Shown: in pieces, positions 53,436 through 62,426 of the stretch
How the letters are laid out: every line of letters begins with the position of its first letter
How positions within the stretch are numbered: the first letter of the stretch is position 1
Assembly: GCA_035648415.1 (NCBI GenBank)
Contig: DASRLO010000084.1
Coordinates: 1 to 64,000 of the forward strand
Direction of reading: 5' to 3'
Source of the DNA: DATARH01 sp035648415
GTDB lineage: Bacteria; Pseudomonadota; Alphaproteobacteria; ATCC43930; CGMCC-115725
Length of the DNA: 64,000 nucleotides
Notes under the pieces: generated by a model
Told to the model about the DNA's origin: nothing
Seen by the model: only the letters and a program-made list of their open reading frames with translations
Database searches by the model: none
Made by a program: the position numbers and the translations under genes

Positions 53436-54599
53436 ATGAGGAAGATCGCGATCGTCGTGGCCGGTGGGCTCGTCGCGACGGCAGGGTTCGTGGGCATTGC
53501 GACCGTTCCGCAAGTTCACGCCTATCTGTGGCCGGAAGTCAAGGCGGCCGATGCGCCGGCCCCCGCGGCAACCCCCGGCATCCCGGTGACCGGCGGGACC
53601 GTCGAGGCCAAGGACATGCCGGTCTTCCTCAACGGCATCGGCTCGGTCCAGGCCTACAACACGGTCACGATCAAGACCCGGGTCGACGGCCAGATCGTCA
53701 AGGTCAATTTCGCCGAGGGCCAGGAGATCAAGGCGGGCGACCCGCTGATCCACATCGATCCGCGGTCGTTCCAGGCGGCGCTCGAAATCGCGCAGGCGGC
53801 CAAAGCCAAGGATGAGGCGCAGCTGGTCAGCGCACAGGCCGATCTCGGGCGCTATACGCAGCTCGTCGGGTCGGGCTTCCAAACCCGGCAAAGCTACGAT
53901 CAGCAGAAGGCGGCCGTCGCGCAGCTGCAAGCCGCAATCAAGGGCGACCAGGCGCAGATCGACGCGGCCCAGGTCAACCTCGACTATACCGATATCCGCG
54001 CGCCAATCTCGGGCCGGCTCGGCGTTCGCCTGGTCGATGCCGGCAACATCGTCCACGCATCCGATAATTCCGGGCTCGTCACGATCACCCAGACAAAGCC
54101 GATCTTCGTCAACTTCACGATGGCGCAGGAGCACCTGCACAAGATCCACGAGAAGCAGGCGCAGGGCGATCTGAGAGTCCAGGCCTATGGCGCCGACAAC
54201 GTCACCCTGCTGTCCGAGGGCAAGCTCACGGTGATCGACAACGCGATCGACCAGACGACCGGGACAATTCGGTTGAAGGCGACCTTCGACAATAATGACG
54301 AGCGGCTGTGGCCGGGCGAGTTTGTCGATGTGCGGCTGATCCTCAACACCCGTCAAAGCGCGCCGACCGTGCCGCAGCAGACCGTTCAGGTCGGGCCGAA
54401 CGGCTACTACGCCTACGTCATCAAATCCGACGACACGGTCGAGCGGCGCCCGGTCGAGGTCGCCTCGATCCAGGACGGCCTCGCGGTCATCAACAAGGGG
54501 CTGCAGGCGGGAGAGAAGGTCGTCGTCGACGGCCAGTACCGGCTGACCGAAGGCGCGCGGGTGCGCATCGCAGCGCCCACGCCCGGGGCGTCGGGCTGA
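53436..54599 (+). CDS. mdtA: RND efflux periplasmic adaptor (MdtA-like)
   Basis: A 387-residue membrane-fusion protein. An N-terminal signal/anchor (IAIVVAGGLVATAGFVGIAT) is followed by the lipoyl-like half motif VKVNFAEGQEIKAGDPLIHI. The alpha-hairpin spans about 120-190 (QLVSAQADLGRYTQLVGSGF). The second lipoyl half is YTDIRAPISGRLGVRLVDAG, then come the beta-barrel and membrane-proximal domains. The ATG at 53436 has GAGG 8 nt upstream. It pairs with the permease 55 nt downstream; the outer-membrane channel is not in the window. Confidence 0.92.
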   Translation: MRKIAIVVAGGLVATAGFVGIATVPQVHAYLWPEVKAADAPAPAATPGIPVTGGTVEAKDMPVFLNGIGSVQAYNTVTIKTRVDGQIVKVNFAEGQEIKAGDPLIHIDPRSFQAALEIAQAAKAKDEAQLVSAQADLGRYTQLVGSGFQTRQSYDQQKAAVAQLQAAIKGDQAQIDAAQVNLDYTDIRAPISGRLGVRLVDAGNIVHASDNSGLVTITQTKPIFVNFTMAQEHLHKIHEKQAQGDLRVQAYGADNVTLLSEGKLTVIDNAIDQTTGTIRLKATFDNNDERLWPGEFVDVRLILNTRQSAPTVPQQTVQVGPNGYYAYVIKSDDTVERRPVEVASIQDGLAVINKGLQAGEKVVVDGQYRLTEGARVRIAAPTPGASG

Positions 54600-54654
54600 A
54601 ACAGCGGCCGAAATCGCGTTGCCCTTCGATAAAGGATACTGAGAGCCGCCGCCG

Positions 54655-57600
54655 ATGAATATCTCGGAACCGTTTATCCGCCGGCCAATCGCGACCTCGC
54701 TGTTGATGCTGGGCATCCTCGTGTTCGGTATCGGCGCCTATGGGCTGCTGCCGGTCGCGGCGCTGCCCAAGGTCGATTTCCCGACCATGACGGTCTCGGT
54801 CAATTATCCGGGCGCGAGCCCCGACACGATGGCCTCGGCGGTGGCGACGCCGCTCGAGCAGCAATTCGCCGCCATCCCCTCGCTGTCGCAGATGACCTCG
54901 ACAAGCGGCATCGGCTCGCTGTCGATCACGCTGCAATTCGATCTCGAACGCAATATCGACGCCGCCGCCTCCGACGTGCAGCAGGCGATCAACGCGGCGA
55001 CCGGGCTGTTGCCGGCCGACCTGCCGTCGCCGCCGACCTACCGCAAGACCAACCCGGCCGACCGGCCAGTGCTGATCTATGCGGTGTTCTCCGACGCTCT
55101 GCCGATCTACCGGGTCGACGATTACGCCTACACGATCCTCGCGCAAAAGCTGTCGACCGTGCCCGGCGTGTCCGAGGCGCGCATCTTCGGCCAGCAGCCC
55201 TATTCGGCGCACATCCAGATCAACCCGGGCGCGCTGGCGACCCGCGGCATCGGGTTCGAGGACGTGCGCAGCGCACTGATCGCGACGACACTCGACCGCC
55301 CCAAGGGCACCCTCGAAAACGCCCATCAGACCTATACGCTCGACACCAACGACCAGCTGTTCAACGCCGCCTCGTTCAACAACGTCATCGTCGCCTACCG
55401 CAACGGCGCGCCGGTCCGGATCAAGGATGTCGGCCAGGCCATCGATACCAAGCAGAACGCGCGGACCGGCGCGTGGTTCTTCGATCACCCGGCCGAGGGC
55501 CTGGCGATCCAGCGCCAGGCCGGCGCCAACACCAACCAGCTGGTCGACACGATCCAGGCGATGATCCCGCGCATCCTGCGGTCGTTCCCGCCGTCGATCC
55601 ATGTCGAGCTGGTGTCGGACCGCTCGCTGGTGGTGCGCGCCGCGGTGCACGACGTCGAGCTCACGATGATGCTGACCGTGATCCTGGTGGTCATCGTGAT
55701 CTTCATCTTCCTGCGCACGCTGTGGGCGACGGTGATCCCGAGCATCTCGGTGCCGCTGTCGCTGTTGGCGACGTTCGGGGTGATGTTCGCGGTCGGCTAC
55801 AGCCTCGACAACATTTCGCTGATGGCGCTGACCATTTCGGTCGGGTTCGTCGTCGACGACGCGATCGTGATGATCGAGAACATCGTCCGCTACATCGAGC
55901 AGGGCGACCGGCCGTTCGACGCCGCGATCAAGGGCGCCGGGCAGATCGGCTTCACCATCATCTCGATCACCTTCTCGCTGATCGCCGTCTTCATCCCGCT
56001 TCTGTTCATGGGCGGCATCATCGGCCGCCTGTTCCGCGAATTCGCGGTGACCGTGACCCTCGCGGTGATCGCCTCGGCCTTCATTTCGCTGACCTTGACC
56101 CCGGTGATGTGCGCGCTGTTTTTGAAGAGCGAGCACGAGCGGCCGCCCGGCCGGGCGAACCGCTTCGCGGAGCGCGGGTTCCAGGCTTTCCTTCGGCTTT
56201 ACGATCGGGGCCTGGTTTTCGTCTTCCGGCACCAGCTGCCGGCGCTGCTTTCGACCCTCGTGCTGATCGGCGTGACGGGCTACCTCTACGTCACGATCCC
56301 CAAGGGCTTCTTTCCCGAACAGGACACCGGCTTCATCTTCGGCCAAGCCGACGCGCGCCAGGACATCTCGTTCGCGGCAATGTCGAAGATCACCCAGCAG
56401 TTCGTCGACATCGTCCGCAAGGACCCCGACGTCTCGGGCGTGTTCTCGTTCACCGGCGCCAGCGCCTACAACCCAACGGAAAACACCGCGCGCGTGTTCA
56501 TCCAGCTGAAGCCGCACGCCGAGCGCGACCTCAGCTCGAACCAGATCATCCGGCGCCTGCGGCCCAAGGTGGCCGCGGTCGAGGGCGCGAAGTTCTACAT
56601 GCAGTCCGGCCAGGACATCAGCATCGGCGGCCGGCTCAGCCGCACGCTCTACCAGTACACGCTGACCGACACCGACAGCGAAGAGCTCAACACCTGGGCG
56701 CCGAAGATCGAAGCGGCGATGAAAAAGTTGCCCGAGCTCGAGGATGTCGCTTCGGACCAGCAGGTCGCGGCGCAGCATTTGGCGATCGACATCGATCGCG
56801 ACGAGGCTTCGCGGGTCGGCATCTCGCCCTCGCTGATCGATCAGACGCTCTACGACGCGTTCGGGCAGCGGCAGGTGGCCAACATCTATACCTCGACCAG
56901 CCAGTACAAGGTCATCCTCGAGGTCCAGCCGCAGTTCCAGACCGACCCCAGTGCGCTGCAGAAGATCTACATCTCGGCGCCCGGCGGCACGCAGGTTCCG
57001 ATGAGTACCTTCGCGCACTTTACGACCAAGGCCGAGGCGCTGTCGGTCAACCATCAGGGCCAATTTCCGGCGGTAACGCTGTCGTTCAACCTCGCGCCGG
57101 GCGTCGCCATCGGCCAGGCGGTCGAGGCTATCCAGCATATGCAGGAGGAACTGCGGCTGCCGGGGACCGTCGACGGCGCCTTCCAGGGCACCGCGCAGGC
57201 GTTCCAGGCGTCGCTATCCTCGACCCCGCTGCTCGTCGCCGCGGCGATCCTCGTCGTCTATATCGTGCTGGGCATCCTTTACGAGAGCTACATCCACCCG
57301 ATCACGATCCTCTCGGCGCTGCCCTCGGCCGGCGTCGGCGCGCTGCTCGCCTTGATGCTGCTGCACTACGATTTGAGCGTCATCGCGATGATCGGCGTCA
57401 TCCTTTTGGTCGGCATCGTCAAGAAGAACGCGATCATGATGATCGACTTCGCGCTGCAGGCCGAGCGGATCCACGGCAAGAGCCCGCAGGAGGCGATCCA
57501 CGAAGCCTGCCTCTTGCGCTTTCGTCCGATCATGATGACCACCTTCGCCGCGTTGTTCGGCGCGATGCCGATCGCGCTCGGCGGCGGCGCCGGCTCGGAA

Positions 57601-57819
57601 TTGCGCCGACCGCTCGGCATCGCCATCGTCGGCGGCCTCTTGGTGTCGCAATGGCTGACGCTCTACACAACTCCGGTCATCTATCTCTACCTGGAGCGCC
57701 TGTCGCGCTTTCTCGGCCGCTCGCACAGACCGTCGCGGCTGGCCGACGCGCTGACCACGGACCACCACCCGTCGCCGCGCCCGGTCTTGGCGGAAGAACC
57801 GCAGGCCGGCGCCGAGTGA
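54655..57819 (+). CDS. mdtB: RND efflux permease (MdtB/AcrB family)
   Basis: A 1054-residue proton-driven drug-efflux permease with twelve membrane helices and two large periplasmic loops. The N-terminus is FIRRPIATSLLMLGILVFG. The proton-relay Asp pair is in TISVGFVVDDAIVMIEN of helix 4, with GAGQIGFTIISITFSLIAVF following. The second half shows IVKKNAIMMIDFALQ. The sequence is closest to the MdtB/MdtC group, which normally works as a B2C heterotrimer. Here the would-be partner downstream is destroyed. Confidence 0.94.
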   Translation: MNISEPFIRRPIATSLLMLGILVFGIGAYGLLPVAALPKVDFPTMTVSVNYPGASPDTMASAVATPLEQQFAAIPSLSQMTSTSGIGSLSITLQFDLERNIDAAASDVQQAINAATGLLPADLPSPPTYRKTNPADRPVLIYAVFSDALPIYRVDDYAYTILAQKLSTVPGVSEARIFGQQPYSAHIQINPGALATRGIGFEDVRSALIATTLDRPKGTLENAHQTYTLDTNDQLFNAASFNNVIVAYRNGAPVRIKDVGQAIDTKQNARTGAWFFDHPAEGLAIQRQAGANTNQLVDTIQAMIPRILRSFPPSIHVELVSDRSLVVRAAVHDVELTMMLTVILVVIVIFIFLRTLWATVIPSISVPLSLLATFGVMFAVGYSLDNISLMALTISVGFVVDDAIVMIENIVRYIEQGDRPFDAAIKGAGQIGFTIISITFSLIAVFIPLLFMGGIIGRLFREFAVTVTLAVIASAFISLTLTPVMCALFLKSEHERPPGRANRFAERGFQAFLRLYDRGLVFVFRHQLPALLSTLVLIGVTGYLYVTIPKGFFPEQDTGFIFGQADARQDISFAAMSKITQQFVDIVRKDPDVSGVFSFTGASAYNPTENTARVFIQLKPHAERDLSSNQIIRRLRPKVAAVEGAKFYMQSGQDISIGGRLSRTLYQYTLTDTDSEELNTWAPKIEAAMKKLPELEDVASDQQVAAQHLAIDIDRDEASRVGISPSLIDQTLYDAFGQRQVANIYTSTSQYKVILEVQPQFQTDPSALQKIYISAPGGTQVPMSTFAHFTTKAEALSVNHQGQFPAVTLSFNLAPGVAIGQAVEAIQHMQEELRLPGTVDGAFQGTAQAFQASLSSTPLLVAAAILVVYIVLGILYESYIHPITILSALPSAGVGALLALMLLHYDLSVIAMIGVILLVGIVKKNAIMMIDFALQAERIHGKSPQEAIHEACLLRFRPIMMTTFAALFGAMPIALGGGAGSELRRPLGIAIVGGLLVSQWLTLYTTPVIYLYLERLSRFLGRSHRPSRLADALTTDHHPSPRPVLAEEPQAGAE

Positions 57820-57881
57820 CGCCGCCGGCGCGTCTTGCTCTAACCCAAGCCGTCTGACGACACGACCGGCGCCTCGCCCCG

Positions 57882-58551
57882 ATGAGCATCTCCGCCCCCT
57901 TCATCCGGCGACCGATCGCGACCTCGCTGTTGATGCTGGGAGATCAGTGAGAAGGTGATCGAGATGATGGTAAAGCCGCTCTGCCCGGCGCCGGTCAGCG
58001 CCGCCTCGAACGTGCTCTACGAGAGCTACATCCACCCGATCACGATCCTCTCGGCCTTGCCCTCGGCCGGCGTCGGCGCGCTGCTCGCCCCGATGCTGCT
58101 GCACGACGATCTGAGCGTCATCGCTATCGTCGGAATCATTCTCCTCATCGGCATCGTCAAGAAGAACGCGATCATGATGATCGACTTCGCGCTGCAGCCC
58201 GAGCGGCTCGAAGGCAAGTCGCCGCGCGAGGCGATCCACCAGGCCTGCCTGCTGCGCTTCCGGCCGATCATGATGACGACCTTCGCCGCGCTGTTCGGCG
58301 CGATGCCGATCGCCTTCGGCCAGGGTGCCGGTTCCGAGCTGCGCCAGCCGCTCGGCGTGGCGATCGTCGGCGGGCTTCTGGTGTCGCAATGGCTGACGCT
58401 CTTCACGACGCCGGTCATTTATCTCTATCTCGAACGTTTGAGCCGGTTCCTGGGTGGCGCGCGGCGTCGCCAATCGCGTCTTGCCGTGGCGTTGACCGAC
58501 GCTCCGGCGGGTGCGGCACCGGCGGAGGATCATCATGGCGCTGCCGAATGA
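57882..58551 (+). pseudogene. Collapsed second RND permease (MdtC-like) with inverted fragment
   Basis: Three pieces remain of a gene that should be ~3.1 kb. 57882-57940 encodes a perfect RND start (MSISAPFIRRPIATSLLMLG), then runs into a stop. 57941-58012 is inverted: its reverse complement encodes FEAALTGAGQSGFTIISITF, which belongs near residue 421 of the intact paralogue. 58013-58551 resumes in the forward direction with the last ~180 residues (VLYESYIHPITILSALPSAG to the C-terminus). About 2.4 kb is missing. The last piece differs from mdtB at many positions, so this was a diverged second permease, not a recent duplicate. Confidence 0.9.
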
Positions 58552-59086
58552 CGCCCTGCCCATTAGCGCCGCCGGCTGGATCGACGTCGAGCCGGGCGAG
58601 CGGCCGTCCGCGGCCGCGTTGCAGCCGGGGATCGGGCTTCGCCTGCACGCCGTCGCCCGGCTGATCCGCCGGCGCTTCGAGCGCAGCGTGCGCCAGGCCG
58701 GGCTGCCGATCACCCGGCTGCAGGCCTCGCTGATGCTCTACGTCGCGCGCAATCCGGGGGTCAGCCAGACCGCCGCGGCGAGCGACCTCGATGTCGAGCC
58801 GATCGCGCTGGTGCGCATGCTAGACCGGCTGGCCGAGGAGAGGCTGGTCGAGCGCCGCGCCCATCCGACCGACCGCCGCGTCCGCACGCTGTGGCTGACG
58901 CCGCTCGCCTGGCCCGTCGTCGACCGCATCCTCGCGATCAACCTGGTCGTGCGCGAGGAAGCCTGCGCCGGGCTCACGCCGGCCGCGCGCGCCATGCTGA
59001 TGGGCGCGCTCGACCACATGAAGAACAACCTCGCCGCCGCCGAAGCCGCCGCCGAACCGGTCGAGTCGGCCCGCGAGGCGGAGTAG
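58535..59086 (+). CDS. MarR-family transcriptional regulator
   Basis: A 183-residue winged-helix protein. The core reads TRLQASLMLYVARNPGVSQT (helices before the recognition helix), then DVEPIALVRMLDRLAEERLV and the wing ERRAHPTDRRVRTLWLT with the family's DxRxR-like pattern. Start ATG at 58535 with GGAGG 6 nt upstream; it overlaps the pseudogene end by 17 nt. Probably controls the efflux operon upstream, an inference from position. Confidence 0.87.
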   Translation: MALPNDALPISAAGWIDVEPGERPSAAALQPGIGLRLHAVARLIRRRFERSVRQAGLPITRLQASLMLYVARNPGVSQTAAASDLDVEPIALVRMLDRLAEERLVERRAHPTDRRVRTLWLTPLAWPVVDRILAINLVVREEACAGLTPAARAMLMGALDHMKNNLAAAEAAAEPVESAREAE

Positions 59087-59090
59087 CGGC

Positions 59091-59168
59091 GTAGGGCGGA
59101 AGAGCGAAGCGTATTCCGCCAATATCGCGCTCACAAATGGCGGAAGGCGCTGCGCTTTTCCACCCTAC
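59091..59168. repeat. Palindrome between marR and the cupin gene
   Basis: Inverted repeat with outer arms GTAGGGCGGAA and TTCCACCCTAC and inner arms GAAGCGTATTCCGCC and GGCGGAAGGCGCTGCGC. It resembles GTAGGGTGG-type dispersed palindromes seen in many proteobacteria. It fills the gap between convergent genes and may terminate both. Confidence 0.75.
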
Positions 59169-59180
59169 AGTTCTTTGAGG

Positions 59181-59723
59181 TTAGCCCGGGCCGGTCGAGA
59201 CGCTTTCGATCATTTCGGCTTCGCTGGTCTTCAGGTTGAACTTGAGCCGCGGCACGCGTTCGAGGTCGGTGCCGGTGACCCGCACAAAGCGCGCGCCGTC
59301 GGGATAGTCGATCGAATGGATCGCGCGGATGTCGTAAGTGCCGGCATGACCGGGGTTGAGCCGGTACTGCCGCGCCATCTCGATCTCGGCCGGGCCGGGG
59401 CCGTCGCCCTTGGTGCGGCGCCATTCGGTCATGTCGGTGTGGTGCAGCGCCTGGCCGTAGATCGCCCACGACGCGCCGTGGTCGTGCGGCGGCGACTTCG
59501 AAGCCTTCGGGTTGACGTGCGACAGCACGACAAAGCCGAGTTCGGGGTCTTCGTAGAGCGTGTGGCGTCCCGCCGGCATCGCCAGCACGTGCCGGTCGAG
59601 AAACGCCGGCTCGGCGAGCAGCTTCTCCAGGTTTTGCCGCACCGCCTCGCGCCCGCCGGGGCCCTTGTCGGCCTTCAGCGCATCGCGGCAATCGTGGCAG
59701 AACGCATCGAGGTCATAGGGCAT
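59181..59723 (-). CDS. Cupin-fold metal-dependent protein (cysteine dioxygenase-like)
   Basis: A 180-residue protein of the double-stranded beta-helix superfamily. The metal site is likely SPPHDHGASWAIYGQ (His-Asp-His), with a further His in IRAIHSIDYPDGARFVRVTG. The region resembles COG5553-type predicted metal enzymes and the cysteine dioxygenase outline, but the thiol dioxygenase function is not established. Start ATG at 59723. Substrate unknown. Confidence 0.72.
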   Translation of the reverse strand: MPYDLDAFCHDCRDALKADKGPGGREAVRQNLEKLLAEPAFLDRHVLAMPAGRHTLYEDPELGFVVLSHVNPKASKSPPHDHGASWAIYGQALHHTDMTEWRRTKGDGPGPAEIEMARQYRLNPGHAGTYDIRAIHSIDYPDGARFVRVTGTDLERVPRLKFNLKTSEAEMIESVSTGPG

Positions 59724-59743
59724 CGTGTGTCTCCGTGGATTGA

Positions 59744-59827
59744 GTCGACCTCCCCGCGGAAGCGGGGACCCAGGGCGAGCGGCGGGAGGTTGCCCTAGGC
59801 CCCGGCTTCCGCGGGGGTGACGAGAAA
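59744..59827. repeat. Palindromic repeat family A, copy 3
   Basis: CCCCGCGGAAGCGGGG arm, ACCCAGGGC, a variable centre, GCCCTAGGCC, then a CCGGCTTCCGCGGG arm and TGACGAGAAA. It has the same orientation as copy 4 (60603), so the two directly flank the SDR gene between them. Confidence 0.88.
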
Positions 59828-59832
59828 GTTGG

Positions 59833-60585
59833 TTACGTCGCGAGATACCCGCCGTCGACATAAAGCTCGGCGCCGGTGATGTAGGAGGCTTCGTCCGAGG
59901 CGAGGAACAAGACCGCGTGCGCCACCTCCTCGACCCGTCCGTCGCGCCCCAATGGCACCTGCTCCAGCATCTTGGCGCGGGTTGCCGGGTCGGCGGTGCG
60001 GCCCGAGGTGCGCATCGGCGGCATCAGCCCGGGATGCACCGAGTTGACCCGGATGTTGTGCCGCCCGTGCTGCACCGCGCCGACCTTGGTCATCGTCCGC
60101 ACCGCGCCTTTCGAGGCGTTGTAAGCGGCGTGGATGCCGCGCTGCCCGGTGACGCCGGAGATCGACGAGATGTTGACGATCGACCCGCCGCCCACCTTGC
60201 GCATCTCCGGGATCGCGTACTTCATCCCGAAGAACGCGCCGCGCGCGTTGACGTCCATGATCTTGTCCCAGGCGGCGGTGTCATAGAGGTCCTCGACCGC
60301 GCTGCCGCTTATCCCGGCATTGTTGACGAGGATGTCGAGCCTGCCGAACTCGCCGACCGCCGCGGCCACGATTTTTTTCCAGTTCGCCTCGTCGGTGACG
60401 TCGAGATGCTGGAAGCTGGCGGCGCCGTTCGCCTGAGTGATTTCGGCGACGATTTTCCGGCCCTCGTCGTCGAGCTGGTCGGCGACGACCACCTTGGCGC
60501 CCTCGCGCGCGAAGATGCGCGCCATGCTCGCCCCCATCCCGGACGCGGCGCCGGTGATCAGCGCGACCTTGCCTTCGAGCCGCAT
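59833..60585 (-). CDS. SDR family oxidoreductase
   Basis: A 250-residue classical short-chain dehydrogenase. The cofactor loop is TGAASGMG (11-18), DV at 71-72, NNAGIS at about 88-93 and the catalytic Ser 140/141, Tyr 155, Lys 159 (YNASK). An acidic residue after the second strand (VVVADQLDD) suggests NAD(H) rather than NADP(H). The second of two adjacent ATGs (60585) is best spaced from the GGAGG site. Bracketed by two direct copies of repeat family A. Confidence 0.9.
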   Translation of the reverse strand: MRLEGKVALITGAASGMGASMARIFAREGAKVVVADQLDDEGRKIVAEITQANGAASFQHLDVTDEANWKKIVAAAVGEFGRLDILVNNAGISGSAVEDLYDTAAWDKIMDVNARGAFFGMKYAIPEMRKVGGGSIVNISSISGVTGQRGIHAAYNASKGAVRTMTKVGAVQHGRHNIRVNSVHPGLMPPMRTSGRTADPATRAKMLEQVPLGRDGRVEEVAHAVLFLASDEASYITGAELYVDGGYLAT

Positions 60586-60602
60586 CATTTCCTCCTTGCC
60601 GT

Positions 60603-60686
60603 TCGTCTTCCCCGCGAAAGGGGGGACCCAGGGCGTGCGACGCAACGGTTGCCCTGGGCCTCCGCTTTCGCGGGGATGACGAGAAA
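60603..60686. repeat. Palindromic repeat family A, copy 4
   Basis: CGTCTTCCCCGCGAAAG arm, ACCCAGGGC, a variable centre, GCCCTGGGCC, a CCGCTTTCGCGGGG arm and ATGACGAGAAA. The best-preserved copy together with that at 59744. Confidence 0.9.
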
Positions 60687-61442
60687 CTAATTCACCCCGA
60701 TCGCCTCGCCCAGCGTGTCGCCGATCGGTGTGTGCAGCACCAGATCGGCGATGCGGTCGAGCGCGGTTTCCTCGCGGTTGACGATGACCAGCGACGCGCC
60801 GTTCTCCTTGGCGAGCTGCGGAAAACCTGCCGCCGGATAGACCACCAGCGACGAGCCGAGCACGATAAAGAGGTCGGCGGCCAAGGTCTCCTGCTCGGCG
60901 CGCTGCATCGCCAGAACCGGCATCGCCTGGCCGAACGACACCGTCGCGGTCTTGACGTGGCCGAGGCATTTGTCGCACGGCGGCACCGCCCCCGCGCGCT
61001 CGAAGACCGCGCGCAGCTCGGCGATCTCGTAGCGTTCGCCGCAATCGAGGCAGGTGGCATAAGTGGTGTTGCCGTGCAGCTCGACGATCCTGTCGCGCGG
61101 GATGCCCGAGGCTTCGTGCAGCCCGTCGATGTTCTGGGTGATGATCGCCGACACCTTGCCGCGGCGCACCAGCGCGTCGACCGCGCGGTGGCCGCGATTG
61201 GGCTCGGCCGCCTTGAAGATGTCCTCCATCGCGAAACGGCGCCGCCAGGTCTCGCGCCGCGCCGCATCGGAAGCGACGAACTCGTCAAAATAAATCGGCG
61301 CCATCTGCGTCCAGATGCCGCCGGGGCTGCGAAAATCGGGGATGCCGCTTTCGGTGCTGATGCCGGCGCCGGTGAAGACGACTGCGCGCTTCGCCTCGCC
61401 GAGCATCCGTTTGAGGGCAGCGACGCCGCTTTCGCTCTGCAT
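60687..61442 (-). CDS. cobB: SIR2-family NAD-dependent protein deacylase
   Basis: A 251-residue sirtuin. NAD-binding motifs are FTGAGISTESGIPDFRS and ITQNIDGLHEASG; the catalytic His is in VELHGNTTYATC. The zinc is held by the two pairs CLDC and CDKC. The Rossmann part ends with IVLGSSLVVYPAAGFP. It has neither the Tyr/Arg desuccinylase pattern nor a signal peptide that I can see, so a cytoplasmic deacetylase is the default call. Confidence 0.92.
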   Translation of the reverse strand: MQSESGVAALKRMLGEAKRAVVFTGAGISTESGIPDFRSPGGIWTQMAPIYFDEFVASDAARRETWRRRFAMEDIFKAAEPNRGHRAVDALVRRGKVSAIITQNIDGLHEASGIPRDRIVELHGNTTYATCLDCGERYEIAELRAVFERAGAVPPCDKCLGHVKTATVSFGQAMPVLAMQRAEQETLAADLFIVLGSSLVVYPAAGFPQLAKENGASLVIVNREETALDRIADLVLHTPIGDTLGEAIGVN

Positions 61443-61526
61443 CGCGCCACTTTGGCAAATGCGCCCGAAGCGGGCAAGCAGCAGGCATGTGCGGAAATCC
61501 TGGAAGAAGCCGGCGCGATGATCAAC

Positions 61527-62426
61527 TCAGGGGCCGCTCCGCTTGCCGCTGTGATAGCTGCCGGTGCCGCGGGCGATCACCCGGTCGCCGTCGCGCACAT
61601 CGCCCGCGTCGATCTCGGGCAGCGTCTTTGCCCGCCGGTAAAACGGCGCGAAATCGATCTCGGCAAGGCGCAGCAGATCGTCGAGCGCATCGATCACGAA
61701 ATAGCTCTCCTGAAAATCGTCGATCCGGTAGCGCGTTCGCATCACCCGCGCGAGGTCGAAGCCGAGCCGGTTGGGCGACGGGCTGTCGAGCGCGAAGCGG
61801 GCCTCGGCATGCGACGAGACGATGCCCGAACCGTAGATGCGCAGGCTCTCGTCCTGCGCCAGGAGGCCGAATTCGACGGTGAACCAGTAGACCCGCGAAA
61901 GCTGGTCCAGCGCGCCGAGACGCTGGGCGCGCAGTCCGCCCTCGCCGTAGGCCTGCAGATAGTCGGCGAGCGCCGGGTGCATCAGCATCGGCACATGGCC
62001 GAACACATCGTGGAAGACATCGGGCTCCTCGATGTAGTCGAGCTGGTCGGGGCGGCGGATGAACTGTCCGGCGGGAAAGCGGCGGTTGGCGAGATGCTCG
62101 AAGAAGATTTCGGCCGGCACCAGGCCGGGCACCGCGACCACCCGCCAGCCGGTGCGCGGCATCAGCGCGTCGCTGAGCCGGTGGAAATCGGGGATGGCGT
62201 CGGCGCCGATCGCCAGGGCCTGCATGCCGGCGAGGAATTCGGCGCAGGCGCGGCCCGGCAGCAGATTGGCCTGGCGCTCGTACAGCGTTCGCCACACGCC
62301 GTGCTCCGCCGCGGTGTAAGCCTCCCAACCCTGGTCGATCGTCCAGTCGGGCCGGTGCGGCGGCGCCGCGTCGCCGGCGAGGAGGCCGTGTTTTGCCGGG
62401 GTCCCATCGGGCATCGCCGGCCTCAC
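61527..62426 (-). CDS. phhA: Phenylalanine 4-monooxygenase
   Basis: Converts phenylalanine to tyrosine using tetrahydropterin and O2. The protein is 299 aa, the bacterial single-domain form without the ACT regulatory domain. Iron ligands are the two His of DVFHDVFGHVPML and the Glu in YWFTVEFGLL. The GTG start overlaps the stop of hppD by 4 nt (GTGA), so the two aromatic catabolic enzymes are coupled. An in-frame ATG lies at 62414. Confidence 0.95.
   Translation of the reverse strand: MRPAMPDGTPAKHGLLAGDAAPPHRPDWTIDQGWEAYTAAEHGVWRTLYERQANLLPGRACAEFLAGMQALAIGADAIPDFHRLSDALMPRTGWRVVAVPGLVPAEIFFEHLANRRFPAGQFIRRPDQLDYIEEPDVFHDVFGHVPMLMHPALADYLQAYGEGGLRAQRLGALDQLSRVYWFTVEFGLLAQDESLRIYGSGIVSSHAEARFALDSPSPNRLGFDLARVMRTRYRIDDFQESYFVIDALDDLLRLAEIDFAPFYRRAKTLPEIDAGDVRDGDRVIARGTGSYHSGKRSGP

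Noticed and set aside
57955..58551. A separate small RND-like membrane gene of ~198 codons
   Set aside because: Its start lies in the inverted fragment, and the rest is only the C-terminal sixth of an RND permease, so it is part of a pseudogene.
57882..58551. Recent tandem duplication of the MdtB-like gene
   Set aside because: The remaining C-terminal piece differs from mdtB at many residues (e.g. LLHDDL for LLHYDL, GQGAGSELRQP for GGGAGSELRRP), so it is an older, diverged partner.
29433..60686. Recurrent GC-rich palindromes as a CRISPR array
   Set aside because: Copies are kilobases apart without regular spacers or cas genes; they are dispersed palindromes.
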